Below are positions 11,410 through 21,028 of a DNA stretch of 33,121 bases, in pieces (position 1 is the stretch's first letter; each line of letters opens with the position of its first letter). Location: assembly GCA_021378535.1 (NCBI GenBank), contig JAACJV010000011.1, positions 1 through 33,121 on the forward strand. Reading direction: 5' to 3'. Under the pieces are notes generated by a model. It was given only the letters and a program-made list of their open reading frames with translations. It searched no databases and was not told the DNA's origin. The stretch comes from Ureaplasma sp. Hg1 (GTDB lineage: Bacteria > Bacillota_I > Bacilli_A > Mycoplasmatales > Mycoplasmoidaceae). A program made the position numbers and the translations under genes.

Positions 11410-12489
11410 ATGTTTGAATTAAAAGAAATAATAGATTTTGATAAACCGATATCATTCATTGATATTGAAGCAGACGGGTGTGCTATAAAACCAAAAGTTA
11501 TCCAAATAGCCGTTGTTAAAACCAACGGTCCTAATAGTGAGCCCACTATTTTTAATGAATACAGTAATCCTGAGTGTAATTTAGCACCACGAATCAAAGA
11601 AATGTTACAAACCGATGAGAGCAAATTAGAAATTTATCCTAATAACAAAGAAGTTATGCAACGATTTTATGAATTCGTTAAAGGATCACAAGTCATCTAT
11701 TTTGGTGGATACGATGAATGTATCTTAAAGCATCAATTAACCAAAGAAGTTTTTAACGAAATGATTATGATAGATATACAAAAAGAATTTTTTGAAAAGT
11801 TTACAAAAAATATCCACGCCCCAGGTATTGCTAGTCTTTGTTATTCTATTGATAGAGTTCATGATACTAGCATTAAACATGATGCTTTAGTAGATGCTTA
11901 CGCTTTAAAATCAATTATTGATGCTTATCAAACATACGATCCAAAAGAGATTAAAACTAAATTATGAAATACTTTAATTAAAATCAATCGCTCAGGTCAT
12001 TTGGACCCCCACGTTACTAATAATATGATCCGTGAATACAAGTTTAATTTAAATTTTAAATTATTATTTATTGATGTTAAAGAAACACATATAAACAAAA
12101 TTTTAATTAATTCTCAAACAATAATTAAAATTTATGACCAATCTAAAAAAATGATAAAAATATACAAATATAGTTTAAAGGAAGATATTGAAGGTTATGA
12201 AATCTACAAGAGTAGTAAGGACTATAGAATAAAAATCGCTAAAATCCTTTTAAAAAATATGGACAATACCTTACTTTGCTGCGGCGATGTTCCAGATTAC
12301 GTGAAAAAATTTCACCGAAGAGTTTTGAGAACTATCCCTATTACTACTTATTTATCTAAGGGCTGCTTGCTAACGTATCTAAAACAAAATATTCATAGTG
12401 ATGAATACGTTGACAATGTCTTTGATAACTTAGAAGAAATTAAAAAAGTTGTCCAATATAATTACAAATACATTTGAACCCATAAATAA
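11410..12489 (+). CDS. DEDDh 3'-5' exonuclease-like protein with unknown C-terminal half
   Basis: This 359-residue protein begins with a DnaQ/PolC-type exonuclease fold. All five catalytic positions are present: Asp18 and Glu20 (FIDIEADG), Asp102 (GGYDECIL), His157 and Asp162 (KHDALVDAYAL). It therefore probably removes nucleotides from 3' ends of DNA or RNA using two metal ions. Residues from about 185 to the end are rich in Lys, Ile and Tyr and match nothing I know; they begin after a TGA Trp codon at 11965-11967. Ribosome site AGGAGG lies at 11400-11405. It is not a polymerase fragment, because no polymerase motif follows. The two genes downstream run in the same direction with short gaps. 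Confidence 0.85.
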
Positions 12490-12527
12490 ATTAAGACTAT
12501 TTACTTATTTAGATTATAGAATTTAAT

Positions 12528-12869
12528 ATGAATAATTATCATGTCTTTGTTTTATTGCCGAATTTTCTAATGTTAAAAATAATTAGCATTGAAGATAATC
12601 GGATCATAGATATTAATTACACCGTAACAACCAAGGGTGATAATTTTTATAGTGCCTTTAAAAATGTTCAGATTATTTCTTCTACTCCATTAGTCACTAG
12701 AACAATTTCACATTTCATTAGTATTCGAGGACTTAAAAAAGAGGACTATAATATTTTAAAATTTGTTAATCAACAATTGGCGAATGATGAATCATATGTC
12801 ATAAAAATATATCACGATTATTTCATTAATATTGCTCAACCAATTTTTATTAAGAGAATCTTATCATAA
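12528..12869 (+). CDS. Hypothetical protein, 113 residues
   Basis: A small protein of unknown family. It has no signal peptide and no convincing membrane helix. It is rich in Ile, Asn and Phe with a mixed alpha/beta look. The start at 12528 has no strong ribosome site, 38 bases after the exonuclease gene. It ends 58 bases before the pseudo-MacB gene, whose frame stays open over its 3' end. It could be a real gene or a diverged remnant; the same-strand context and an uninterrupted frame favour a gene. Confidence 0.6.
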   Translation: MNNYHVFVLLPNFLMLKIISIEDNRIIDINYTVTTKGDNFYSAFKNVQIISSTPLVTRTISHFISIRGLKKEDYNILKFVNQQLANDESYVIKIYHDYFINIAQPIFIKRILS

Positions 12870-12891
12870 AGCATTAGAATATTTGTCATTA

Positions 12892-12897
12892 TATAAT
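12892..12897 (+). promoter_or_regulatory. Possible -10 element before the MacB-like gene
   Basis: TATAAT lies 31 bases before the ATG at 12928. No good -35 hexamer was found at 16-18 bases upstream, so this is only a candidate. Confidence 0.3.
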
Positions 12898-12927
12898 ATA
12901 ATTAATAATATAAATAAAGGTGTTTTA

Positions 12928-14226
12928 ATGTTAAATTTTGAATCTATAAAAAACAAAGTAATTGATCAGTTGGGTGAAGCGGGCTTTAGTTACAAAATAA
13001 AAGATGAATCGATTTGTGTTTTTTACCATGAGAATGTACTCTATACGAACGAAATTTATGGTATTTTACAAGGCCGTAAAAACATTGATGATGGCAATAT
13101 CCTTTTTGATAATATTCCATTCACTGAATTGATTTTAAAAGATCGTATGCGATTTATTAATACTTCTCTAAGTTTTGTCGAAAATGATAATATTTATGAT
13201 GAAAATATTAAATTAAACCAACTTTTGGGAGATACATTAATTATTACTGGTGTGCCTATGGGAAGTATTAAAAACCGTATTAATGAAGAATTGTTATTTT
13301 ACGGATTGTTAGATTTAAGAGATAGAAAAATTAATTCGTTAACTATCTATCAACGGTTATTGGTAACTATGATGGTTGCTACTATCACCTATAAAAAATA
13401 CATTTTTTTTCGTGATGTAGATTTAAAATTAAATAATAATGATGAACTTAAACAATTTGTTAATTTGATTAAAAATATTAATAAAGAACGAAAATTAACT
13501 ATAATTATTTTTAGTAATAGTGAACAATTTAAACGAAATATTAAAACTATTATAGACCTTAAATCTCCAGAGTATTATAAATTTAATAACACTATTTCAA
13601 TTTATAATCGTTATAATTTACCAAAAATAAGTAATCGGAAATTTGGATTTATAAATTTATTTTACGTTATTTGGAATTTAATTAGGGGTTATCGAACACT
13701 CTTATTAGCAATATCTATTTTATGTGTATTGTGCTATTCAGGAATAATTTTTCTATCAACTCAATTGGAATATCAGACACCATCTCCAGAAGCTGTTAGT
13801 ATGGCTTTTTTATCAAGTGCTCAATATAATAAATTAAATGTGACCAATGAAATTATATCTTTAGTAATAGCCTTTACATATATAGCCATCATTTTTCTAA
13901 TTGCTTGTTATATCAAAGTGATTACTGCGCGTAAAAAATTATATTTGAAATATTTACAAATTATAGGAGTGAATCCTTTAATTACTTTTATTGTTATTCC
14001 AATTGTTATCGTTACCACTACAATTCTAATTATTTTATGTAGTTATGTATGTGTAACAATTGCTTTATCAGCCGGCTTGGTTGATGGAAATACAACGACA
14101 ATTAATTGATGACTTTCACTTTATCTTTCAATGGGGTTATTTTTAGTAACATTATTATTATCATTATTACCAATATTTTTAATTAAAAGTAATGTTCGTC
14201 CTTTGAAACGAGATCTAATAAAATAA
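12928..14226 (+). CDS. MacB-like ATPase-permease fusion with degenerate ATPase motifs
   Basis: This 432-residue protein has the outline of a MacB/LolD-type ABC ATPase (residues 1-225) joined to an FtsX-type permease (about 240-432). Where Walker A is expected, before GILQGRKNIDDGNILFDNI, stands FYHENVLYTN (32-41) with no Gly-Lys-Ser. The LSGGQ signature position reads LTIYQR (138-143), and the Walker B region is IFFRDVD with no catalytic Glu. The permease half has four helices with a loop of about 35 residues after the first, as in FtsX/MacB. It probably cannot hydrolyse ATP alone. ATG 12928 with AAAGGTG at 12916-12922 is preferred over an in-frame ATG at 12832 inside the previous gene. Two adjacent TGA codons at 14107-14112 are Trp. 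Confidence 0.7.
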
Positions 14227-14668
14227 CTTTCGAAAGGAATAAATTATTATAATTGCTTATTAAAAGGTTGTTTTAAAGAATAATAATATTCAATGAAAAT
14301 ATTTAAGGGTAATACCATTAAATTATATTAAATTCCACATAAACATTTTTTAAATATACACTACACAAGATAGCAAATAAACTGAGTTATTATCAATGAT
14401 AATTTTTTATATATGAGAATAATTATTCAAGCTTCTATTAATAAAATCTATTATTTCTAATTCTCCATAATGCACATAAATAACTTGAAATTAAGGTTAT
14501 ATAATATCTCAAAAAAATATACTTATATTATATTTTAAAGACATACACAATTAATAGAAACAATTCAGATGCTTAAGCTTAATTGCCTCGAATGAACATT
14601 TAAGTTTTAAAAAGGATTACAATAATACAAATTGACTAAAAAATATATCACTTTTTAAATCAATCCAC
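14227..14668. other. Gene-free interval with small palindromes
   Basis: No ORF with a plausible start is seen here, even with TGA as Trp; stops are dense in all frames. It holds CTTTCGAAAG right after the stop (14227-14236), the hairpin ATTATC-AAT-GATAAT followed by T6 (14389-14409), the palindrome GAATAATTATTC (14417-14428) and TTAAGCTTAA (14573-14582). No T-box motif, tRNA or repeat of other parts of the window was recognised. Confidence 0.7.
14389..14409 (+). terminator. Weak hairpin plus T-run downstream of the MacB-like gene
   Basis: A 6-bp all-AT-rich stem with loop AAT is followed by TTTTTT. The stem is short, so termination here is only possible. Confidence 0.3.
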
Positions 14669-14674
14669 TATAAT
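14669..14674 (+). promoter_or_regulatory. Probable -10 element of lysS
   Basis: TATAAT lies 63 bases before the lysS start, just upstream of a perfect inverted repeat. No clear -35 is seen at the usual distance; TTGACT at 14632-14637 is too far away (31 bases). Confidence 0.5.
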
Positions 14675-14686
14675 GTATAAGTAAAA

Positions 14687-14712
14687 TAAATTTATTTGTA
14701 TAAATAAATTTA
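14687..14712 (+). promoter_or_regulatory. Perfect 11-bp inverted repeat in the lysS leader
   Basis: TAAATTTATTT (14687-14697), a GTAT loop, and AAATAAATTTA (14702-14712) form a perfect hairpin or a dimeric-protein operator. It lies between the -10 element and the ribosome site AGAGGA at 14725-14730. Confidence 0.6.
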
Positions 14713-14736
14713 TAAAAATTTAAAAGAGGAATCACT

Positions 14737-16215
<1,479 letters not shown>

Positions 16216-16218
16216 AGT

Positions 16219-17199
16219 ATGTCATTCCAATTTCCATCTAACTATAGGAGTGTTTTATCATTAATACAAACTAATAATTATATTAATGATTTTCAAAAAA
16301 AATTATTGGAAGAACTAAAATTGAAATTTTCATTAATGGAATTACAATTACCTTTAGTTTCGCCATATTCGCATAATTACTATGATAAACGTATTATCGC
16401 TTTTGATAATATGGAAACAGCGAATATAAATGAACTATTACCAAGTGCAGATTTGTGGCTAGTAGGTCAACTAGAGCGATATAAACGTACTTTAAATCAA
16501 GGTTTAATAACATCTTATACAAAGTTAACAAGAGACATTAAACCGAGCCCTATTAAAGCTATTAACGAGTCTACTATTTTATTTAATAGTAAACTGTTAA
16601 TTTCAAACAAGCGGAACGAGGAAATTAACGAATTTGCTTCTAGAACCATAGAAGTTATAATTTCAACAATTAAAAACATGAATTCAAAATTTGATTTAGG
16701 AAATAATATCGAACCTTTAAACAATGTTATTACAGTTTCAAAATTAAGTAGTAAATACCCAATATTATCGTTAGATAAAGCTCTTAAAAAGGAAGTTATA
16801 ACAAACGGAATGACATTAGTTTTAGATGCTTCTAAAACTACTTTAACTAACAAAAATTTAACTACAAACAACCCTATTGCATTTGATTCAAAGCTAATGG
16901 GTAAAGTTTATTGATATTACGCTTCATGCGACGAACTTATTGAATTAGTAAATTTAGGGATTACCCCAAATCGCCAAGATGCATATGATCAAATTTTAAT
17001 CAAAGGTGGTAACCCACTTCATTACACTCAAAATATAAATATTTTAAAAGAAACTCAAGACACTATAGGAATTGAAATTAATTTGAGTCGTTGGTTAATG
17101 ATTATTACTAAAAAAAAGCATATTGCAGAAGTCGTATCTAGTCCTTGAGGTAAAACGTTTCTAGAAGAATGCGATACTAAGAAAGTGGATATCTTATAA
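16219..17199 (+). CDS. AsnA-like aspartate-ammonia ligase, divergent
   Basis: This 326-residue protein has the length and outline of AsnA, which makes asparagine from aspartate, ammonia and ATP with a class II synthetase-like fold. Segments that follow AsnA are LMELQLPLVSP near 39-49, QLERYKRTL at 84-92, IELVNLGITPN, and NLSRWLMIITKKKHIAEV followed by VSSPWG. Several expected active-site stretches are altered. The QDNLSG-type stretch is replaced by YYDKRI, the WDWE stretch is missing (FNSKLLI), the Arg of the MGIR segment is Thr, and the glycine-rich GGGIGQSR is GIEINLSR. It may have lost or changed its activity. It starts three bases after lysS with no clear ribosome site. Its stop overlaps the next start (TAATG). 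Confidence 0.7.
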
Positions 17200-17858
17200 T
17201 GGAATATGATGTCATAATAGCGGCCGCGGGATTATCGCAACGAGCGGGTGTGGATAAATTGGAATTAAACATCGATAACAAAACTGTAATCCAAATGAGC
17301 ATAGAACTATTTGAAGTAGATAAAGATTGTAAAAATATAATCATCGTAACAAACAAAAATAAATTAGATACTTACCGCAACAAATATTATGGAAATAGTA
17401 GATTCAAGATTGCGTTAGGAAGCAATTTTAGACAAGAATCAATTTATCAGGGTTTAATGCTTTGCAAATCTGAATATGTAATGATTCATGATGCTGCCCG
17501 GCCATTCACTTCAAATAATATGATTAATAAATTAAAATCAAAATTAATTACACATGACGCAATTATACCAGTAGTAAATGTTGTTAATACATTAATTGAA
17601 AAAAAAGGCACTGAAATTAGATATTTAAATAGAGATAACATATTAGGAATCCAAACACCGCAAGCTTTTAAAACAGATAAGATTATATCAGCTTACGAGA
17701 ATGTAATAAATAAATTATCAACATATAGTGATGATTCAAGGATATATTATGACACGTTCGCTAATAAAAAATATTTTTTATTAGAGGGAGAAGTTAATAA
17801 TATTAAAATAACCTATGCATCGGACATAAATGAATGACATAGTGCTAAGAAAAGATAG
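17199..17858 (+). CDS. IspD/TarI-family cytidylyltransferase
   Basis: This 219-residue protein belongs to the nucleotidyltransferases that use CTP to activate a sugar-alcohol phosphate. The family loop is IIAAAGLSQRAG at residues 6-17 with Arg15, then GSNFRQESIYQGL, HDAARPF at 97-103, the TLIEKKG segment, and GIQTPQAFKTDKI. The length (about 220-240 expected) fits IspD, which acts in the MEP isoprenoid pathway, and TarI, which makes CDP-ribitol. The sequence cannot decide between them, and no other MEP or teichoic acid gene lies in the window. The start overlaps the asnA-like stop by one base. A TGA at 17835-17837 is Trp, so the protein extends seven codons beyond it to TAG. Confidence 0.85.
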
Positions 17859-17911
17859 AAAAAAGAAAATGAGCAAATTTTAAGATTGTTCATTTTCTTT
17901 TTTCTATCTTT
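17851..17911. terminator. Strong, probably bidirectional terminator
   Basis: A 25-base arm (17851-17875) pairs with 17887-17911 through one G-T wobble, around an 11-base loop. The arm overlaps the last codons of the cytidylyltransferase. The stem itself is A-rich then T-rich, so it can end transcription from the left and from the gene-free region on the right. Confidence 0.85.
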
Positions 17912-18020
17912 CGAATAGTATTATTCTATATATTTAATCAGACAAACACAAAAAATTGCAACATATCTATAATTTGATTTACAGAATTGTATCTGACTAA
18001 TACAATAAAATTCCATAAGC

Positions 18021-18262
18021 AGATCAATTAACTAGGTATATTGCCCTAATTATGCAGATATTAGGTCGTTTATGATGCCGTTTACAAGCTAATAATGGTG
18101 TTAAGCAGCGATGTTAATACAAAAATGGTAGTAAATAGCCATAATTCATTAAATAAGCTCTAAACTACACTAATATTAGTTCTATTTAGCAGTTGAGTAT
18201 ATTATTAAATATCCCTAAAAATAGGTTGTTATTTAGATATTGTCAATAAAGTTGTATATTAT
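18021..18262. repeat. 242-bp direct repeat, copy 1
   Basis: It matches 18328-18569 with only three differences (one in the GGTC[G/A]TTTATG segment and two in the CAGTT[G/T]A[G/A]TATA segment). Inside are the hairpin CCTAAT-N9-ATTAGG, the palindrome ACTAATATTAGT and the short hairpin CCTA-AAAA-TAGG. Confidence 0.95.
18218..18246 (-). promoter_or_regulatory. Promoter-like sequence in repeat copy 1
   Basis: Read on the minus strand, a perfect TTGACA (18246-18241) is followed after 17 bases by TATTTT (18223-18218). This could drive a leftward RNA ending at the 17851-17911 terminator. Confidence 0.4.
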
Positions 18263-18327
18263 AAATAAAATCTTATAGTCAATAACTAATATATTTAACT
18301 AGATAAATGTATTAAACCACTGTAATT

Positions 18328-18569
18328 AGATCAATTAACTAGGTATATTGCCCTAATTATGCAGATATTAGGTCATTTATGATGCCGTTTACAAGCTAAT
18401 AATGGTGTTAAGCAGCGATGTTAATACAAAAATGGTAGTAAATAGCCATAATTCATTAAATAAGCTCTAAACTACACTAATATTAGTTCTATTTAGCAGT
18501 TTAATATATTATTAAATATCCCTAAAAATAGGTTGTTATTTAGATATTGTCAATAAAGTTGTATATTAT
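18328..18569. repeat. 242-bp direct repeat, copy 2
   Basis: Second copy in the same orientation, 65 bases after copy 1. The flanks differ at both ends and no short target-site duplication or terminal inverted repeat was seen, so it is not obviously an insertion sequence. Confidence 0.95.
18525..18553 (-). promoter_or_regulatory. Promoter-like sequence in repeat copy 2
   Basis: The same TTGACA-17-TATTTT arrangement as in copy 1, shifted by 307 bases and fully conserved. Confidence 0.4.
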
Positions 18570-18613
18570 TAAAATTATTAATGAAGAAGATTTATTATAT
18601 AAGTGTGTGCACA

Positions 18614-18645
18614 ATGTTTGTATACGTGTATTAACACACAAACAT
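18614..18645. repeat. Imperfect palindrome ATGTTTGT...ACAAACAT
   Basis: Eight-base perfect arms lie at 18614-18621 and 18638-18645. The interior GTG-TATTAA-CAC can extend the pairing. It contains a TATACGTGTAT segment related to the palindromes further right. Confidence 0.7.
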
Positions 18646-18794
18646 GTAATGTGTTATTTAGAGCTTTTTAAAGTTTTTTCCTCTGTTTTTATCTTTTTTT
18701 AATACAAAATAGATCATCAATTTATTAACGTATATTAAAAAACAATTATATATAAATATATAATTGAAAAAATATATTTGTTTATTTTGTAGAC

Positions 18795-18810
18795 ATAATG
18801 CGCGCATTAT
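18795..18810. repeat. Perfect 16-bp palindrome ATAATGCGCGCATTAT
   Basis: A perfect palindrome with a GC-rich centre (GCGCGC), which is rare in DNA this AT-rich. Its last three bases overlap the next palindrome. Confidence 0.9.
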
Positions 18811-18823
18811 ACACACGTGTATA
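18808..18823. repeat. Inverted repeat TATACAC-AC-GTGTATA
   Basis: Seven-base perfect arms around a two-base centre. It has the same arms as the site at 19063-19078. Confidence 0.9.
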
Positions 18824-19062
18824 TGTAATGAATTGGAAAATCATAATACTAAAGCAATGTATATCGTGAATAAAGGTGTTTTAAGAGCATTTTTAGTTAT
18901 TATAAAGAATATGTACTGAAATATAATTAAACTCCGTTAAAATAGGCTTAAAATGAACTACAGAGCATATTAGAGATGATGTTAAAGTGATATAAATGTT
19001 TCTAATGATCTAGAATTAGATTATTTAACCCACTATTTGTTAAGATATCAATCATAATAATA

Positions 19063-19078
19063 TATACACTAGTGTATA
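19063..19078. repeat. Inverted repeat TATACAC-TA-GTGTATA
   Basis: A perfect 16-bp palindrome that differs from the 18808-18823 site only in the two central bases. Recurrence suggests a protein-binding or recombination site. Confidence 0.9.
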
Positions 19079-19139
19079 AATCAATTTTTATCAATATTTT
19101 AATTAAATTTTAGACCTTTTAGACACCTCTTAATTATCT

Positions 19140-19178
19140 AAAAAAACACTATTTTCAACCAAATAGGGCTGAAAATAG
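19140..19178 (-). terminator. Terminator of the minus-strand operon
   Basis: On the minus strand, CTATTTTCA pairs with TGAAAATAG around a 12-base loop (19178-19149) and is followed by TGTTTTTTT. It lies about 100 bases past the SGNH hydrolase stop. Confidence 0.75.
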
Positions 19179-19227
19179 CTAATTTTACCCATTAAAACAG
19201 GAACATTTTGATTTTAAATTAGAAAAC

Positions 19228-19265
19228 TATACTAGTATACACTGATTAATTTAATACTATAGTAT
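19228..19265. repeat. Pair of perfect 12-bp palindromes
   Basis: TATACTAGTATA (19228-19239) and ATACTATAGTAT (19254-19265) lie just downstream of the SGNH gene stop on the minus strand. The first keeps the TATAC and GTATA ends of the 16-bp sites. Confidence 0.85.
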
Positions 19266-19277
19266 GCTTTTCTTACT

Positions 19278-19883
19278 CTAATTAAGCTTGGGGTTAAGAA
19301 TATTATAAGTTTTTTTAGCTACACTATTATGGTTTGATATGCTGAAATGCATTCCATCGCCACCTTCGTCTAAACAAGGGGGATTAATATTTGTAATATC
19401 AATTAGTTGCATACCGTATTCATTGCTAAATTTCTTATAAATTTGTAGCACTTCTTCAATTTTAAAATCTATTGACTCATGAGGTGAAGGTGTCATTAAA
19501 ATACAATGTTTTAAATTGTTTTCAGTAAAATTAACAAAAAAGTTTTTTAAACGACCATATATTTCGTCTACATCATCCATTTTTTCCTTAGTCGCCATTA
19601 GATCATTTGAACCTAATGCGATGATGATGTAATCAGCGTTCGGATGCTGGGACAGTGCTTTTGAAATTTGTTTTGATCCATCTAGACATTCAAAGTGACT
19701 TCGATATGGTTTACCAAAAAGTGCTCGACTATTTAAAGCATCAACATAAAGTTCAATCTTAAGACCATCTTCCATTAATATTTTTTTTAATATACCTCAT
19801 CAACATTGTTTTTCATCGTAAAGGTCTTTTGTTGAATAATTATAAGCTGTAGTATTAGAATCTCCAAAAATTAAAATTTTCAT
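19278..19883 (-). CDS. SGNH/GDSL-family hydrolase
   Basis: This 201-residue protein is a cytoplasmic esterase or lipase of the SGNH fold. Block I is FGDSNT with the catalytic Ser9. Block III is ALGSNDL with Asn93. Block V is DGMHFS with Asp176 and His179. It has no signal peptide. The start at 19883 has AAGGAGT upstream and restores the GDS block, which lies before an adjacent TGA-TGA pair (Trp-Trp, residues 28-29) that hides it from standard translation. The substrate is unknown; the closest family outline is acyl-esterase or arylesterase of the TesA type. It is the second gene of a two-gene minus-strand operon, 28 bases after the unknown 298-residue gene. Confidence 0.85.
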
Positions 19884-19911
19884 AATTGTTGATACTCCTT
19901 ATTCGATTTTC

Positions 19912-20808
19912 TTAAATAAAATATTTGCTTTTAATAATATTGCTAATAGGTTCAATAATTTGATTGCTCTTTTTGAAAGCTTCAATTGTATCAACGGCTT
20001 GCAATAATAGTTGTTCGCAAGATACAACTAATCCTTTTGCATAAACTAATTCATAAGGACCATAAAATTTAACAAAATTAGTTTGGAAGCGCAGATCAAC
20101 AAACTTGGTTGCATTAGTTTTATTATTTTTCCATCTAAAAATATCATTTTTAAACGTATAAGGGTATGGTGTATTATCATTAAGCAAATTTGAATTAATC
20201 ATTTCCTCGCATTTTAATTTAATTTGGGTAATAAATTTAGTTACTAAATCATTTATTTCATAGAAGTTCTGATAAAGTAAGGGAATTTCTAATAACCCGC
20301 TAATAATGCTAGCGGTATTAACTGATGTTTTGATTTTAGTAACATATTCATTATTAGCATCGATTGTACTTTCTAATTGATTACGTTGTTCTTGAATTTG
20401 TCTAATTAATTTATTGTAGTCACTAAAAGGCGCGTCCAAAAAATAACTTTTAGAAGATTCGACTAAATGATCGTCAAAATTATTCTTTGCCAATGTTATT
20501 TGATAATCTCAAAGTTTTACGTCTTTTACGATCGAATTAAAATTATCATAATACCAAGCAATATAGCCTTGTGCAGTTGCATACAAATTAACATACACTT
20601 GAACTATTTCATTACCGATAGGTAGTGACAAACCTGTCTTAATGATATTGAATAATTGTTCTAATAAATCTAAGTCATTGCCTGCTTTAGGACAAAGATG
20701 ATCAAAACATTCGCTACTTTTTGTACACGCCACACCTTCGTATAAATAAGAAGATTCTAATTTACTGATTTCAAATTGACGTTTTATAGTACTTAATTGT
20801 TTTTTCAT
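19912..20808 (-). CDS. Hypothetical protein, 298 residues
   Basis: No family is recognised. The TGA at 20511-20509 is Trp (VKDVKLW), joining two pieces into one frame. The start at 20808 has AAAGGAA as ribosome site. There is no signal peptide and no clear membrane helix. The protein looks mostly helical, with a coiled-coil-like stretch (about residues 130-160, KLIRQIQEQRNQLESTIDAN). The N-terminus holds a Cys cluster at about 28-39 (ACTKSSECFDHLCPKAG) that could bind metal. It heads the minus-strand island and is likely cotranscribed with the SGNH hydrolase. Confidence 0.75.
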
Positions 20809-20999
20809 TTGTGATTCCTTTAGTTAATTAGGTTTGATGTAATCGTATCATATAATATTTTAATTTATAGTCCACTAAACAAATTTAAATGCTATTTTAA
20901 ACATAAAATTTGTAATTCTCAGATCAAACATTAGTATGGCATAACATCACCCTAAAAAATAATTTTTCTAATTTATCAAATAGTTTTTTATTAATTGTG
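20809..20999. other. Divergent intergenic region
   Basis: It separates the minus-strand pair from the rpsF operon. A minus-strand -10-like TATGAT is seen about 40 bases before the 298-residue gene, without a convincing -35. No gene is visible. Confidence 0.5.
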
Positions 21000-21005
21000 T
21001 ATAAT
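20997..21005 (+). promoter_or_regulatory. Extended -10 promoter element of the rpsF operon
   Basis: TATAAT at 21000-21005 is preceded by a TG-type extension (TGTG just upstream), about 100 bases before rpsF. A -35 match is poor, as expected for extended -10 promoters. Confidence 0.55.
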
Positions 21006-21028
21006 ATATTAGTTTAATATATAGTATT

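Larger units (their letters stand above)
17912..19139. other. Gene-free region with long direct repeats and palindromes
   Basis: No coding frame longer than a few dozen codons is seen on either strand with TGA read as Trp. The left half holds two 242-bp direct repeats. The right half holds an unusually dense set of perfect palindromes, described separately. There is no DnaA-box cluster, no parS-like TGTTTCACGTGAAACA and no recognisable RNA gene. Confidence 0.8.

Noticed and set aside
12832-12927. Upstream start of the MacB-like gene at 12832
   Set aside because: It overlaps the preceding gene and has no ribosome site; ATG 12928 has AAAGGTG at the right distance.
14227-14736. T-box riboswitch before lysS
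   Set aside because: No AGGGTGGNACCGCG-type T-box sequence or specifier stem was found; only a short symmetrical hairpin is present.
18021-18569. CRISPR array or insertion sequence
   Set aside because: There are only two long copies, no short repeat-spacer pattern, no transposase frame, and no terminal inverted repeats or target duplications.
17912-19277. Replication origin
   Set aside because: No cluster of TTATCCACA-type DnaA boxes was seen, and dnaA and dnaN are not nearby.
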